From an uncultured Kiritimatiellota bacterium (GTDB lineage Bacteria > Verrucomicrobiota > Kiritimatiellia > RFP12 > DVOR01): a DNA stretch of 32,218 nucleotides. The stretch lies in assembly GCA_944389945.1 (NCBI GenBank), contig CALXOF010000023.1, positions 1 through 32,218 on the forward strand, written 5' to 3'. The translations under genes were made by a program, and so were the position numbers. The notes beneath the pieces were generated by a model. It had not been told where the DNA came from and searched no databases. It saw nothing but the letters and a program-made list of their open reading frames with translations. Every line of letters starts with the position of its first letter. Positions within the stretch are counted from its first letter, which is position 1. Below, piece by piece: positions 22,448 through 30,910 of the stretch.

Positions 22448-24933
22448 TTCTCCGACTCCGCCGCCAAGGCTACGCCCTTACCCTCTGGGGCGAGGCCCAG
22501 GGGCGGCCGCTCCCCGACGACGCCCTCGCCGCGCACCTCCGCTTTCTCTTTCGCGGTTGGCGCGAACCTGTCCTCGGGGGGCGCGGCATCCTACAGGTTC
22601 TGCAAGGCCTCGACGCCGGGCTGGAGTCTCCCCTCGTCATCCTCTCTCCCGAGATTCAAGAGGCCATCGCCGTGTGGCGGTGTGTCGTGCGCCTCGTCGC
22701 CGCCGGGCGCGTTGCACCCATCTATGATGCCGCTGGTGAGGCCCGTTGGCAGGCCACCCTCCTGCCCGAAGGGCGCGACCCCGGGCTCGTCCACGCCCTG
22801 ACCGACCTCTGGATGCGCACGTGCGCCAGCACCACCCTCACCCGCGCCCAGGCCGCCAAGGCCCGCTTCCTCACCGCTGATGACGCTTGGCTTGCCGCAC
22901 TCCGCGCCCCCAACGCCGCCCTTTCGCTCACCGACTCCGCCTTGGCCGACGCCCTTCGCGTCTGGTCCGCTCCGCTCTTCGAGGGCGGTCGCGCCGCGCT
23001 CGTCCTCCGCCCCGTCAAGGCCGAGGAGGGCTGGCACCTCGACCTCCCCGGCGTGGAGGCCTGGCGACGCGGCGAAGCCTCCGAGCCGCCCGTCGCCACG
23101 CTCCGTCTGCTGGGCCAGGCCGTCGCCGTCTCTCCGCTGCTGGCCCTCCCACAACCCTGGGACGCCGCCACCCTGGCCCGATTCCTCCGCGAAGGCGTTC
23201 CCGCTCTCCGCGCCGCCGCCTTCGTCGTTGACCTGCCCCCCGCCCTTGAACCCGCCGTTCCCGAACTTCATGAGACCGCCGTCGAGATGGTCGGCGAGCA
23301 GGTCCGTGTTGAGCGCACCGTCATGCTCGGCGGTATCGAGATTCCCGAGGCCGAGGCCCGCGCCATCTTGGACGCCGGCGAACCCCTCGCCCTCATCCAG
23401 GGCGAATGGCGGTATGTCGACCTCGATGCCCTCCGTCGCGCTCTAGAAGCTCTCGGCCCGGCCCTCCTGCCCAAACGCGGCGCGCTTCCGCTCCTCCTTG
23501 CCGGCGCCCTCCGCGTCGCCCCCGGCGCCCAGGCCGTGCAGGACTTCCTGCGCGAGATGACCTCGCCCCCCGCCGGCGACCTTCCCATCCGCGAGGTGTT
23601 GCGTCCCTACCAGGCCCAAGGTGTCTGCTGGCTCATGCAGGCCGCCGCGCATGGCCTCGGTGTCTGCCTCGCAGACGACATGGGCCTCGGCAAGACCTTG
23701 CAGACCATCGCCTTTCTCCTCACGCGCCCGAGCCCCGCGCTCATCGTGGCCCCGCTCACTGTTTTGCCCGTATGGGAACGCGAGCTTGCCCACTGGGCCC
23801 CCGGCCTCCGCGTCCACCGCCACATTGGCCCCGATCGTCCCCTGCGCGATACCTTCCTTCGCCGCGCCGGTGAGGTCGACGTCGTCCTCACTGCCTATGG
23901 CTACCTCTGGCGCGACTACCCCAGCCTCCGCCGCGTCCAGTGGCAGACCCTTGTCCTCGACGAAGCCCAGCTCATCAAGAACCCCTCCACCCGCCAGTCT
24001 CAGGCCGCCCGCTCCCTCCCCGCCGCGCACCGCCTCGCCCTCACCGGCACCCCCATCGAGAATCGTCTCGACGACCTCTGGTCTATCCTCGACTTCCTCA
24101 ACCCCGACCTCTTCGGTCCCCGCTGCGACTTCGCCGAGCGTTACGCCGACCCCGACCGCCTCCGCCGCGCCGTCTCCCACTTCCTCCTCCGCCGCCTCAA
24201 GACCGACCCCGCCATCCTCCCCGACCTGCCCCCCCGCATCACCCAGGAGCACTACGCCCCCCTCACCGATGCCCAGGCCGCCGCCTACGACCTCGCTCTG
24301 GCCCAGCACGCCCGCGCCGCCGACGACCGCCACGGCGCCGTTCTCGCCCTCCTCACTCGCCTCAAACTCATCTGCGATGGCTCCGGCGACGGCCTCGAAG
24401 ACGCGCCCTCCGGCAAACTCCTCACCCTCCTGCCGCTCCTCGACGACATCCTTGCCCGCGGCGAATCCGCACTCCTCTTCACCCAATACGCCCGCGTCGG
24501 CGCCGCCCTCCAAGCCACCCTCTCCGAGCGCCTCGGCCGCCCCGTCCCCTTCCTCCACGGTGCCCTCACCCCCACCCAGCGCCGTGCCCAGGTCGAGGCC
24601 TTCACCGGCGACTCCCGCCCCGGCCTCCTCATCCTCTCCCTCCGCGCCGGCGCCTTCGGCCTCACCCTCACCAAAGCCTCCCACGTCATCCACTACGACC
24701 GCTGGTGGAATCCCGCCGTCGAGAACCAAGCCACCGACCGCGCCCACCGCATTGGCCAGACCCGCACCGTCGTCGCCCACCACCTCATCTGCAAAGGCAC
24801 CCTCGAGGAACGCATCGACCACCTTCTCCGTCATAAACGTCTCCTCGCCGACCAAATCGTCGCGCCCACCCCCGCCGCTCTCCTCGCCAAACTCCCCACC
24901 GACACCCTCCTCTCCCTCCTCCGCCGCGAATAA
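22444..24933 (+). CDS. SNF2-family (RapA/HepA-like) DEAD/DEAH-type helicase
   Basis: An 829-residue SNF2-type translocase. The C-terminal half is the two-lobe ATPase: motif I DDMGLGKT at residues 411-418, the Walker B box DEAQ at 506-509, motif III ALTGTPIENRLDDLWSILDFLNP, motif V-like SLRAGAFGLTLTKASHVIHYDRWWNPAVE, and motif VI QATDRAHRIGQTR. The N-terminal roughly 350 residues are Ala/Leu-rich and match no domain I recognise, apart from a general resemblance to the SNF2 N-terminal regions of bacterial proteins. Such enzymes move along double-stranded DNA and remodel RNA polymerase or other complexes. The ATG overlaps the panB stop. Function within this operon is unclear. It is the last gene of the run; no strong terminator follows. 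Confidence 0.88.
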   Translation: MILRLRRQGYALTLWGEAQGRPLPDDALAAHLRFLFRGWREPVLGGRGILQVLQGLDAGLESPLVILSPEIQEAIAVWRCVVRLVAAGRVAPIYDAAGEARWQATLLPEGRDPGLVHALTDLWMRTCASTTLTRAQAAKARFLTADDAWLAALRAPNAALSLTDSALADALRVWSAPLFEGGRAALVLRPVKAEEGWHLDLPGVEAWRRGEASEPPVATLRLLGQAVAVSPLLALPQPWDAATLARFLREGVPALRAAAFVVDLPPALEPAVPELHETAVEMVGEQVRVERTVMLGGIEIPEAEARAILDAGEPLALIQGEWRYVDLDALRRALEALGPALLPKRGALPLLLAGALRVAPGAQAVQDFLREMTSPPAGDLPIREVLRPYQAQGVCWLMQAAAHGLGVCLADDMGLGKTLQTIAFLLTRPSPALIVAPLTVLPVWERELAHWAPGLRVHRHIGPDRPLRDTFLRRAGEVDVVLTAYGYLWRDYPSLRRVQWQTLVLDEAQLIKNPSTRQSQAARSLPAAHRLALTGTPIENRLDDLWSILDFLNPDLFGPRCDFAERYADPDRLRRAVSHFLLRRLKTDPAILPDLPPRITQEHYAPLTDAQAAAYDLALAQHARAADDRHGAVLALLTRLKLICDGSGDGLEDAPSGKLLTLLPLLDDILARGESALLFTQYARVGAALQATLSERLGRPVPFLHGALTPTQRRAQVEAFTGDSRPGLLILSLRAGAFGLTLTKASHVIHYDRWWNPAVENQATDRAHRIGQTRTVVAHHLICKGTLEERIDHLLRHKRLLADQIVAPTPAALLAKLPTDTLLSLLRRE

Positions 24934-25226
24934 CGTCACGGCCATCTCCCGAGCCTTATATATAATATACGAGGCAATACAGCGTAGCGGCCCAGGCTCA
25001 ATCGCCGGATACACAATCCTATATTCAGTTGTCAAAGATCAAACGGACACGCGTCTGCTTGGCACTCGTGCTCCGCAACCTTGCCAAAGACCTGTCATTA
25101 GAAAACCCTAAAAGGGTGACAATCCACACGCTTTCAGCATGATACGTCATCCCCCAGACCTGTCATTAGGAACGGAGTGTTGCCCGAGCGTGCCAGAGCT
25201 TAATATGCACCATATGCTCATAGATG
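24934..25226. other. Lower-GC intergenic stretch with direct and inverted repeats
   Basis: This gap is AT-richer than its surroundings and includes TATATATAATATA (24957-24969). The 14-mer AGACCTGTCATTAG occurs twice, at 25088-25101 and 25156-25169. The segments 25060-25079 and 25179-25195 form an imperfect inverted repeat around them (TGGCAC...GCTC.GCAAC against GTTGCCCGAGCGTGCCA). No gene with a ribosome site is seen. The repeats may be binding sites for the HTH protein encoded just downstream. Confidence 0.4.
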
Positions 25227-25255
25227 TTGCAGATTCTGCACCATTCTGGCATGAT
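25227..25255 (+). promoter_or_regulatory. Candidate promoter of the HTH gene
   Basis: TTGCAG (25227-25232) and CATGAT (25250-25255) are 17 bp apart, 42 nt before the chosen start codon. The -10 match is only 4/6. Confidence 0.4.
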
Positions 25256-25297
25256 AAGTGCACGATAACACCAAAAAGAAAGGAGGATGATCACTCA

Positions 25298-25987
25298 ATG
25301 GACAATGCTGAATCAAAGACGATGCGTAACTGGCGCGAGACGCGTGAGGCGGCTGATGAAGCCAAGCACCGCTATCAGTACCTAGCCGCTGTCGCCAAGG
25401 GGGCGGACTTCGCCCGCTACTGCATTACCCAAAAAGAAGAGGAACGGGTCAACCATCTCGTTTCCGTGCTGGGGGCAGAGGCCAAACCGGCTTTCATCAA
25501 GGAGGTGGTCGGTACGCGTTTCGTCAATGCCCTTGAGCAAGCCCGCCTCAAAGCTAGGCTCCCCGAGGCCGAGGTCGCTCGCCGCATGGGTGTCAGTCGT
25601 AGTAAGGTCTCGCGGATGACCGCCACCTACGACGACAACCTCACCTGGGGTGACATCCGTGCCTACGCCGAAGCCGTTGGCCTTTCCATCTCTGTTCTCT
25701 TTGATACGGCGGACGACACCGCAACGAAAATCAAGCATTGCGTCTTTGAAATTGGACGGATGCTTTCCCATCTGGCCGAGCTCGCCAAGGAATCCAAGGA
25801 GGACCCCGCGATTATCGAGGGAATTAATCGATTCCATCGCGAGGTGCTCTTCAACATGTTGATTCGAATCGATGCCTCTTATCGTGACTTACCTCGGCTT
25901 CAAACCCATCCCATCAAGGATTCTGCGCCTAAACCTGTAGTTGGGACCTTTAAGCGCAAGAAGGGGCAGACCAAGACGCACGCTTGA
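25298..25987 (+). CDS. XRE-like helix-turn-helix protein
   Basis: A 229-residue DNA-binding protein. Residues about 76-135 hold an HTH of the XRE/Cro type: LEQARLKARLPEAEVARRMGVSRSKVSRM, then TWGDIRAYAEAVGLSISVLF, the typical fifth helix. The N-terminal 70 residues are a charged helical domain, and residues 145-190 form another helical region. The C-terminal tail is basic (FKRKKGQTKTHA). Start at 25298 is preferred because AAGGAGG (25280-25286) lies 11 nt upstream; the frame is open further upstream without a ribosome site. The XRE fold is shared by repressors and HigA-type antitoxins; there is no toxin-like neighbour. A very strong hairpin follows. Codon use is less C-biased than in neighbours, suggesting acquired DNA. 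Confidence 0.7.
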   Translation: MDNAESKTMRNWRETREAADEAKHRYQYLAAVAKGADFARYCITQKEEERVNHLVSVLGAEAKPAFIKEVVGTRFVNALEQARLKARLPEAEVARRMGVSRSKVSRMTATYDDNLTWGDIRAYAEAVGLSISVLFDTADDTATKIKHCVFEIGRMLSHLAELAKESKEDPAIIEGINRFHREVLFNMLIRIDASYRDLPRLQTHPIKDSAPKPVVGTFKRKKGQTKTHA

Positions 25988-26001
25988 GATTGCCCATGTT
26001 G

Positions 26002-26044
26002 CCCCACAAGAAAGCCCCGCGGGAAGCGGGGCTTTCTTGTGGGG
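26002..26044. terminator. Long perfect hairpin after the HTH gene
   Basis: A perfect 19-bp stem (26002-26020 with 26026-26044) with loop GGGAA. The core AGCCCCGC/GCGGGGCT followed by TTCTT resembles a rho-independent terminator on the plus strand. The same holds on the minus strand, so it could stop transcription in both directions. Confidence 0.75.
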
Positions 26045-26279
26045 TGGGGGAGGAATTAGACCACGCGGCGGCGAAGGACTGCGGTTTGTCAAATAGAAAC
26101 GACACCGACCGAAAAGAAAGGTGGATTTGCGTTGTTCATTTGATTGGGCACCGAAGGTTGGGGAAAAGGAGGCCTGCGGACCCCGGAGGAACCCGAAGTG
26201 TTTCGCGCCTTCGCGGAAAAACTGCCCTGGACACTGTTGGGCGGTATTTTAAGGGGCGGCAAGGGGGAGCGCAATGTGC

Positions 26280-26285
26280 TATACT
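26280..26285 (+). promoter_or_regulatory. -10 box of aspS
   Basis: TATACT 34 nt before the aspS ATG. No -35 box at proper spacing is evident. The 275 bp between the hairpin at 26044 and this box hold no gene that I can support. Confidence 0.4.
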
Positions 26286-26319
26286 ATCGCACGTTTTTGT
26301 TTGAACCAAAGGCTTTGCC

Positions 26320-28125
26320 ATGCATCCTTATCGTACGCACACCTGCAATGAGCTCCGCGCCGCTGACGCCGGCAAGACGGCCCGCCTGTCTGGCTGGGTC
26401 TTCCGTAAGCGCGACCACGGCGGCATCCTCTTCATCGACCTGCGCGACCATTACGGTCTGACCCAGGTCGTCGTCCACCCCAGCCGCAGCTTCTTCGGCG
26501 ACATCGAGAAGATCAAGCTCGAGAGCGTCGTCACCTTCACCGGCGAGGTCGTCCTGCGCGAGCCCTCGACCGTGAATCCCGAGCTGCCCACGGGCGAGGT
26601 GGAGCTGGTGGCGAACGAGTGCGTCATCGAGTCTGCCTCCGAGACGACCCCGCTCTATATCCCGGACGAGACCGACCCGGCCGAGGATATGCGCCTAACC
26701 TACCGTTACCTCGACCTCCGCCGTGAGCGCGTGCACAAGAACATCGTCTTGCGCTCCAAGCTCATCTCCTTCCTGCGCAAGCAGATGGAGGCCCACGGCT
26801 TCAGCGAGTACCAGACGCCGATTCTCACCTGCTCCAGCCCCGAGGGTGCCCGCGACTACCTCGTGCCCTCCCGCGTGCACCACGGCAAGTTCTACGCTCT
26901 GCCGCAGGCCCCGCAGCTCTTCAAGCAGCTCCTGATGGTGGCCGGCTTCGACCGCTACTTCCAGATCGCCCCCTGCTTCCGCGACGAGGATTCCCGCGCG
27001 GACCGCTCCCCGGGCGAGTTCTACCAGCTGGACATCGAGATGTCCTACGCCACGCAGGAAGACGTCTTCGCCGTGGTCGAGGACGTGCTCTCCAAGGCCT
27101 TCGCCGAGTTCGCCCCCAAGGGCTGGAAGATTGACCAGGCCCCTTGGCGCCGCATCCCTTATCGCGAGGCCATGCTGACCTACGGCTCCGACAAGCCCGA
27201 CCTGCGCAACCCGCTGAAGATTATCGACGTCACCGACCTCTTCGCGACGAGTGGCTTCGGCGCCTTCGCCAAGGCCATCGCCGGCGGCGCCATCGTCCGC
27301 GCTCTGCCCGTGCCCCAGATCAAGACCAAGCCCCGCAGCTTCTTCGACAAGCTCGAGCCTTGGGCCAAGCAGGAGCTCGGCGCCAAGGGCCTGGCCTACC
27401 TCGTCTGGGACACCGACAAGATCAAGGGCCCCATCGCCAAGTTCCTCAAGCCCGAGGAGCTCGACGCCCTGGCCCAGCGCGGCAACCTCAAGGACGGCGA
27501 CGCCATCTTCTTCATCTGCGACACCGCCGAGAAGACCCCCACCATGATGGGCGCCCTGCGCAAGAAGATGGGCCAGGACCTCGACCTCATCGAGCAGGAT
27601 GCCTACCGCTTCTGCTGGATCACCGACTTCCCCTTCTTCGAGAAGGACCCCGAGACCGGCGCGACCATCTTCTCGCACAACCCCTTCTCGATGCCCCAGG
27701 GCGGCCTCGAAGCGCTCAACACCAAGGACCCGCTCGACATTCTCGCCTATCAGTACGACGTCGTCTGCAACGGCATCGAGCTCTCCTCCGGCGCCGTGCG
27801 CAACCACCGCCCCGACATCATGTACCGCGCCTTCGAGATCGCCGGCTACGGCCCCGAGGTCGTGGAACAGAAGTTCTCCTGCCTGCTCAACGCCTTCAAG
27901 TACGGCGCGCCGCCGCACGCCGGCGTCGCCCCGGGCGTCGACCGCATGGTCATGCTCCTGGCCGGCGAAGAGAACATCCGTGAAGTCATCGCCTTCCCCA
28001 TGAACCAGAAGGCCGAAGACCTCATGATGCACGCCCCCAGCGAGGTCACCGAGAAGCAGCTCCGCGAGCTCCACATCACCATCCGCCCCCATGGCGGCCA
28101 GCCCAAGCCCGCCACCCAGGCCTAA
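26320..28125 (+). CDS. aspS: Aspartyl-tRNA synthetase
   Basis: Class IIb synthetase charging tRNA-Asp (possibly also tRNA-Asn; no gatCAB genes are in view). It has 601 residues, the bacterial length. Seen: the N-terminal OB-fold anticodon domain ([29 protein letters not shown]), motif 1 region [13 protein letters not shown], motif 2 [26 protein letters not shown], the bacterial GAD insertion domain (about residues 285-420), and motif 3 [13 protein letters not shown] near the C-terminus. A Pro/Ala-rich tail follows. The ATG is supported by alignment with the family start. It forms a natural pair with the two tRNA-Asp genes 11 kb upstream, but is transcribed alone between a -10 box and a terminator. 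Confidence 0.97.
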   Translation: MHPYRTHTCNELRAADAGKTARLSGWVFRKRDHGGILFIDLRDHYGLTQVVVHPSRSFFGDIEKIKLESVVTFTGEVVLREPSTVNPELPTGEVELVANECVIESASETTPLYIPDETDPAEDMRLTYRYLDLRRERVHKNIVLRSKLISFLRKQMEAHGFSEYQTPILTCSSPEGARDYLVPSRVHHGKFYALPQAPQLFKQLLMVAGFDRYFQIAPCFRDEDSRADRSPGEFYQLDIEMSYATQEDVFAVVEDVLSKAFAEFAPKGWKIDQAPWRRIPYREAMLTYGSDKPDLRNPLKIIDVTDLFATSGFGAFAKAIAGGAIVRALPVPQIKTKPRSFFDKLEPWAKQELGAKGLAYLVWDTDKIKGPIAKFLKPEELDALAQRGNLKDGDAIFFICDTAEKTPTMMGALRKKMGQDLDLIEQDAYRFCWITDFPFFEKDPETGATIFSHNPFSMPQGGLEALNTKDPLDILAYQYDVVCNGIELSSGAVRNHRPDIMYRAFEIAGYGPEVVEQKFSCLLNAFKYGAPPHAGVAPGVDRMVMLLAGEENIREVIAFPMNQKAEDLMMHAPSEVTEKQLRELHITIRPHGGQPKPATQA

Positions 28126-28145
28126 GCCCACGGGCAGACATAAAG

Positions 28146-28175
28146 AAGGCGCGCGGTTCCCCGTGCGTCTTTTTT
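28146..28175 (+). terminator. Rho-independent terminator of aspS
   Basis: An 11-bp stem with two wobble pairs (28146-28156 with 28161-28171), loop TTCC, and a T-run to 28175. It also faces the end of the convergent amidohydrolase gene; on the minus strand CTTCTTTA follows, so it may be bidirectional. Confidence 0.8.
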
Positions 28176-28235
28176 ATTGGTCGCTTTCCTCAGTCCAGGC
28201 CTTTGGTGTGGAGCCAGGCGGAGAGGAGGTCGGCC

Positions 28236-29015
28236 TCACTTTGTATCAATCTGGAGAAACGAACGAGCGTTCCGCGTAAGCACCTCCGAAGCCTGTGTAC
28301 CAAAGACTGTCATCACCTCGCGGATGCGTGCCTGATAGGCCTCGTCTGGCGAGGTGTCAAGATAATCATAAAAGGCGGGCACATCACTCCCAAAGAGCAG
28401 ACGTCCCGAAAGAGACGGCTCTCGAGCGCAAACCGCCATCCCCTCCTCATCCATGAAAGAGAGGTCAATGAAGACATTGGGGCATTCTCGTGCGACCTCA
28501 AGTGCCTCTTGGACAGGGCGCCCATGCGCCAAATCGATATGGACCTCGGGGAATGCCTTGCACACCTCGCGGTAACGCCCCGCATCCGAACGATTGCCTC
28601 CCGTATGAAACTGTACGGCCAAGCCGCGCTCACGTGCAAATGCCATCACCCGCCACAACCGCTCAGGATGTCCAAGCCAATCGCTTTCCTCATTGTGCAG
28701 CTTCAACCCTCGCCAAGGGATGTCGGCCGACAACAACGTATCAAGCTTGGAAATGGTTGCGAACCTCTCGTCGGTCAGCCAGTAAAAAGGATAAGCTTTT
28801 GTAGGGGCAAGCGACAACATCGCCTGATATTCATCCAGGAGTTTAGCATGCGGCCACGAAGGGTCTTGCGCACTGCTGACTGAGAAGTAGAACGATTCCA
28901 CCCCTTGTTCGCGCAAGAAGCGAAACGTCTGCTCCGCAGAATAGTAGCGGTTGGCGGTCTCTCCCGGCGCAGGATTCCACCACCCGAAATGCACGTGCGC
29001 ATCATGCACCTGCAT
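28236..29015 (-). CDS. Amidohydrolase-2-like metal-dependent hydrolase, last gene of the peptide cluster
   Basis: A 259-residue TIM-barrel amidohydrolase (Amidohydro_2 type). Metal and catalytic positions are visible: H7-V-H9 right after the start, GLKLH in mid-barrel, QFHTGG, HIDLAHGRP, and the late FGSDVP with the catalytic Asp. Members hydrolyse C-N or other bonds or decarboxylate small ring compounds; the substrate here cannot be read. The start at 29015 is chosen because it lies 10 nt after the radical SAM stop, has TAAGG before it, and puts HxH at the family position; an in-frame start at 29081 would overlap the upstream gene. Close coupling to the maturase suggests a role in the same pathway, for instance trimming or modifying the peptide product (inference). 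Confidence 0.8.
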   Translation of the reverse strand: MQVHDAHVHFGWWNPAPGETANRYYSAEQTFRFLREQGVESFYFSVSSAQDPSWPHAKLLDEYQAMLSLAPTKAYPFYWLTDERFATISKLDTLLSADIPWRGLKLHNEESDWLGHPERLWRVMAFARERGLAVQFHTGGNRSDAGRYREVCKAFPEVHIDLAHGRPVQEALEVARECPNVFIDLSFMDEEGMAVCAREPSLSGRLLFGSDVPAFYDYLDTSPDEAYQARIREVMTVFGTQASEVLTRNARSFLQIDTK

Positions 29016-29025
29016 GGGGGCCTTA

Positions 29026-30480
29026 TCAATGACAACGGTTGCACGATCCGTGCCCATACTTGGCGCGATACTCATCCACAAGCCGGTGGTTTAAGGACGC
29101 AACATCGCAGAAATGCTTGCTCACCTTCAGCATGTCGCCCGTTTCATTGAAGTTACGCACCAAGCAGGTGGAGCAATAGTTGCGGTCCGGGCAATGGATA
29201 CACTGCGGGATGTCCTTTCCGCGCAAACTACGCAGATAGAGCACTCGCGGCGATTTCGTCCACACCTCTTCCAAAGTCTGCTCGTAGCAATTTCCGAGCG
29301 GATAATCCTGGAAGCCCGAGCATGGGTAATAGTTCCCGTCCGCGTTTAGGCAGATTGCATCCACGCCCACGCCGCACAACGGTTCCTCCGCACGTTCCTC
29401 CGGTGTCGCCACCTTCACATTGTCGTAATCCCGCAACATATGGTTATACTCGGGGTCATGCTCGGCAATCGTGCGGATGACCTCTTCCGTTTGCTCCAAC
29501 GTCAGGCGGTTCGCCAGATTGTCTGTGGTGTGGTCACTCCTAGCCATCATGATAAAGTCCGTGTAACCCTTGATGCGCAAGCTTGCAGCGTAGTCTAACA
29601 CTGCCCGATAACCCTTGTAATTTCCCCGCATCGTGGGGCACGAAATCTGCAAGGGTACATTCAGCGCGTGTAACCGCTCGATGGCCGCCTTTGTCCGCTC
29701 AAACGACCCCGGCAACTGCGTGATGGCGTCATGTAACTTCGGGTCCATACTGTAGAGCGACACCTGCACAAAGGAGACGTTCATCTCTTTCAGCAACTTC
29801 GTTCGAGCTTTCGTGCAGAGCGTTAGGTTCGTGAGGATGTTGATGACGAAGTCGCACTTTCGTGCGTAACGCAAAATCTCGTCAAAGTCTGGATGCAACA
29901 TGCATTCCCCACCCGAGAGCGTGATTGAGAGCCCTCCTAACGCTTTCACTTGATCCATCACCTCAAAGCATTTCGCCTTGTCGATGAAGAAATCCCGGTT
30001 GCGCGGCACATAGCAATGGACACACTTCTCCGTACATTTGCTCGTCAGGTCGAAATGCACCGAGAAGGGCGTCGGGTGCTTTAAAAAGTAATCGTGCAAC
30101 GCCTGCGAGCCCTTGTCCTCTTCTTCCGTCGGTGTATTCCCCAAATCCGGCAACGTCCATGGCGCCTCCATGTCATACGAGAAGTCGAGGTCCTTGGCCT
30201 CCAATTCCTCCGCCGATTCCCCCAACACCACATGACCGGCCTCGGCCAACGAACGCAGGAACGCCGTGAAGTCCGTCTCCAACGTTTCGCGCGCTACGCC
30301 CGGGAACGCCTGTACAAGCGCCTCCACCGCTTTCGCGACCGTCCGCGGCTCCCGTGCAATCTGCCGCGTGAACGTCTCCGCGTCCGTGAACACTTGATCC
30401 ACTTTCGACACCTGGTTCACGATGTAAGTGTAAGGCCCGTATTGCCGGATAAACGCATTCCTCGACTGCTTGAAATACAT
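29026..30480 (-). CDS. Radical SAM/SPASM peptide maturase with N-terminal PqqD-like (RRE) domain
   Basis: A 484-residue enzyme. Residues about 8-90 resemble a PqqD-type RiPP recognition element (NAFIRQYGPYTYIVN..., then two helices). The radical SAM core carries C149-TEK-C153-VH-C156, the CxxxCxxC ligands of the SAM-binding [4Fe-4S] cluster, and the GGE motif at 190-192. The C-terminal SPASM region has C369, G384-x2-C387 area, C427-x2-C430-x5-C436-x2-C439 and C458 for auxiliary clusters. The very end reads SCNRCH (C480, C483), two further Cys beyond the usual SPASM set. Such proteins cross-link Cys or other side chains in ribosomal peptides. Start 30480 has GGAG 8 nt upstream; in-frame starts at 30492 (ATG) and 30498 (TTG) are possible. 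It sits directly after the putative precursor and helper genes. Confidence 0.92.
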   Translation of the reverse strand: MYFKQSRNAFIRQYGPYTYIVNQVSKVDQVFTDAETFTRQIAREPRTVAKAVEALVQAFPGVARETLETDFTAFLRSLAEAGHVVLGESAEELEAKDLDFSYDMEAPWTLPDLGNTPTEEEDKGSQALHDYFLKHPTPFSVHFDLTSKCTEKCVHCYVPRNRDFFIDKAKCFEVMDQVKALGGLSITLSGGECMLHPDFDEILRYARKCDFVINILTNLTLCTKARTKLLKEMNVSFVQVSLYSMDPKLHDAITQLPGSFERTKAAIERLHALNVPLQISCPTMRGNYKGYRAVLDYAASLRIKGYTDFIMMARSDHTTDNLANRLTLEQTEEVIRTIAEHDPEYNHMLRDYDNVKVATPEERAEEPLCGVGVDAICLNADGNYYPCSGFQDYPLGNCYEQTLEEVWTKSPRVLYLRSLRGKDIPQCIHCPDRNYCSTCLVRNFNETGDMLKVSKHFCDVASLNHRLVDEYRAKYGHGSCNRCH

Positions 30481-30514
30481 CGCTCGCTCCATTCTCAATC
30501 ATGCTACGATTTCG

Positions 30515-30547
30515 CTTCCCTCGCACCCACACGGGGCACGGGGGAAG
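30515..30547 (-). other. Intercistronic hairpin before the maturase gene
   Basis: Stem CTTCCC/GGGAAG, one mismatch, then CGTGCCC/GGGTGCG with two wobble pairs, in the 74-nt gap between the 90-residue protein and the maturase. No T-run follows, so it is more likely to affect mRNA stability or processing than to terminate. Confidence 0.6.
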
Positions 30548-30554
30548 CATGCGT

Positions 30555-30827
30555 TCACTTAACCAATTCCGCTTTCTGCAGACGTTCCATCACCTGGGTC
30601 GCAATTTTCTGCTGAAAGACAGCCTGCAAAAGTGTATTCAACCGTTGCGTGTCAAACCTCACGCCACAATCCTTCAACGACCGAATCGCCGTCTTCAAGC
30701 GATCCTCGTCCAAGGGATGCAACAGAGACTCGTTGGCCATATTGAGAAATACCTGAAACTCAGTAATGGCTGGCGAAACATCGACCACCGTTGCCACGAT
30801 AGCGTCCGTTGAAATATGCTGACTCAT
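30555..30827 (-). CDS. Small helical protein of unknown function in the peptide cluster
   Basis: A 90-residue protein, predicted by eye to be mostly helical, with one Cys (about residue 54, in LKDCGVRFD). I recognise no family. It has an excellent AAGGAGA ribosome site (30834-30840). It lies between the Cys-rich peptide and the maturase, with hairpins on both sides. It could be a second precursor, a carrier or partner of the maturase, an immunity protein or a regulator; nothing in the sequence decides between these. Lacking a Gly/Cys-rich tail, it is less likely than its neighbour to be the substrate. Confidence 0.7.
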   Translation of the reverse strand: MSQHISTDAIVATVVDVSPAITEFQVFLNMANESLLHPLDEDRLKTAIRSLKDCGVRFDTQRLNTLLQAVFQQKIATQVMERLQKAELVK

Positions 30828-30850
30828 GGGATTTTCTCCTTGTTGTGTCA

Positions 30851-30869
30851 CGTTACTAAACAAGTAACG
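30851..30869 (-). other. Second hairpin between precursor and helper gene
   Basis: CGTTACT-5-AGTAACG, a perfect 7-bp stem, directly adjoining the larger hairpin at 30869-30900 and ending 11 nt before the AAGGAGA ribosome site of the next gene. It could expose or hide that site. Confidence 0.6.
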
Positions 30870-30900
30870 TTCCCTGCGCACCCGAAGGTGCGCAGGGAAC
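30869..30900 (-). other. Strong UUCG-capped hairpin directly after the precursor gene
   Basis: On the minus strand a perfect 14-bp stem, GTTCCCTGCGCACC with its complement, is closed by the extra-stable tetraloop C(TTCG)G. It starts 10 nt after the stop of the 39-residue peptide gene. There is no T-run, so rather than fully ending transcription it probably protects the upstream RNA or causes partial read-through, giving more precursor than maturase. Confidence 0.85.
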
Positions 30901-30910
30901 GGGCACACAT

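Noticed and set aside
23443..25035. 530-codon open frame on the minus strand opposite the helicase gene
   Set aside because: Glu/Gly/Val-rich shadow of the SNF2 helicase gene; no start signal.
26695..28131. 478-codon open frame on the minus strand opposite aspS
   Set aside because: Shadow of aspS, which has all three class II motifs in the plus frame.
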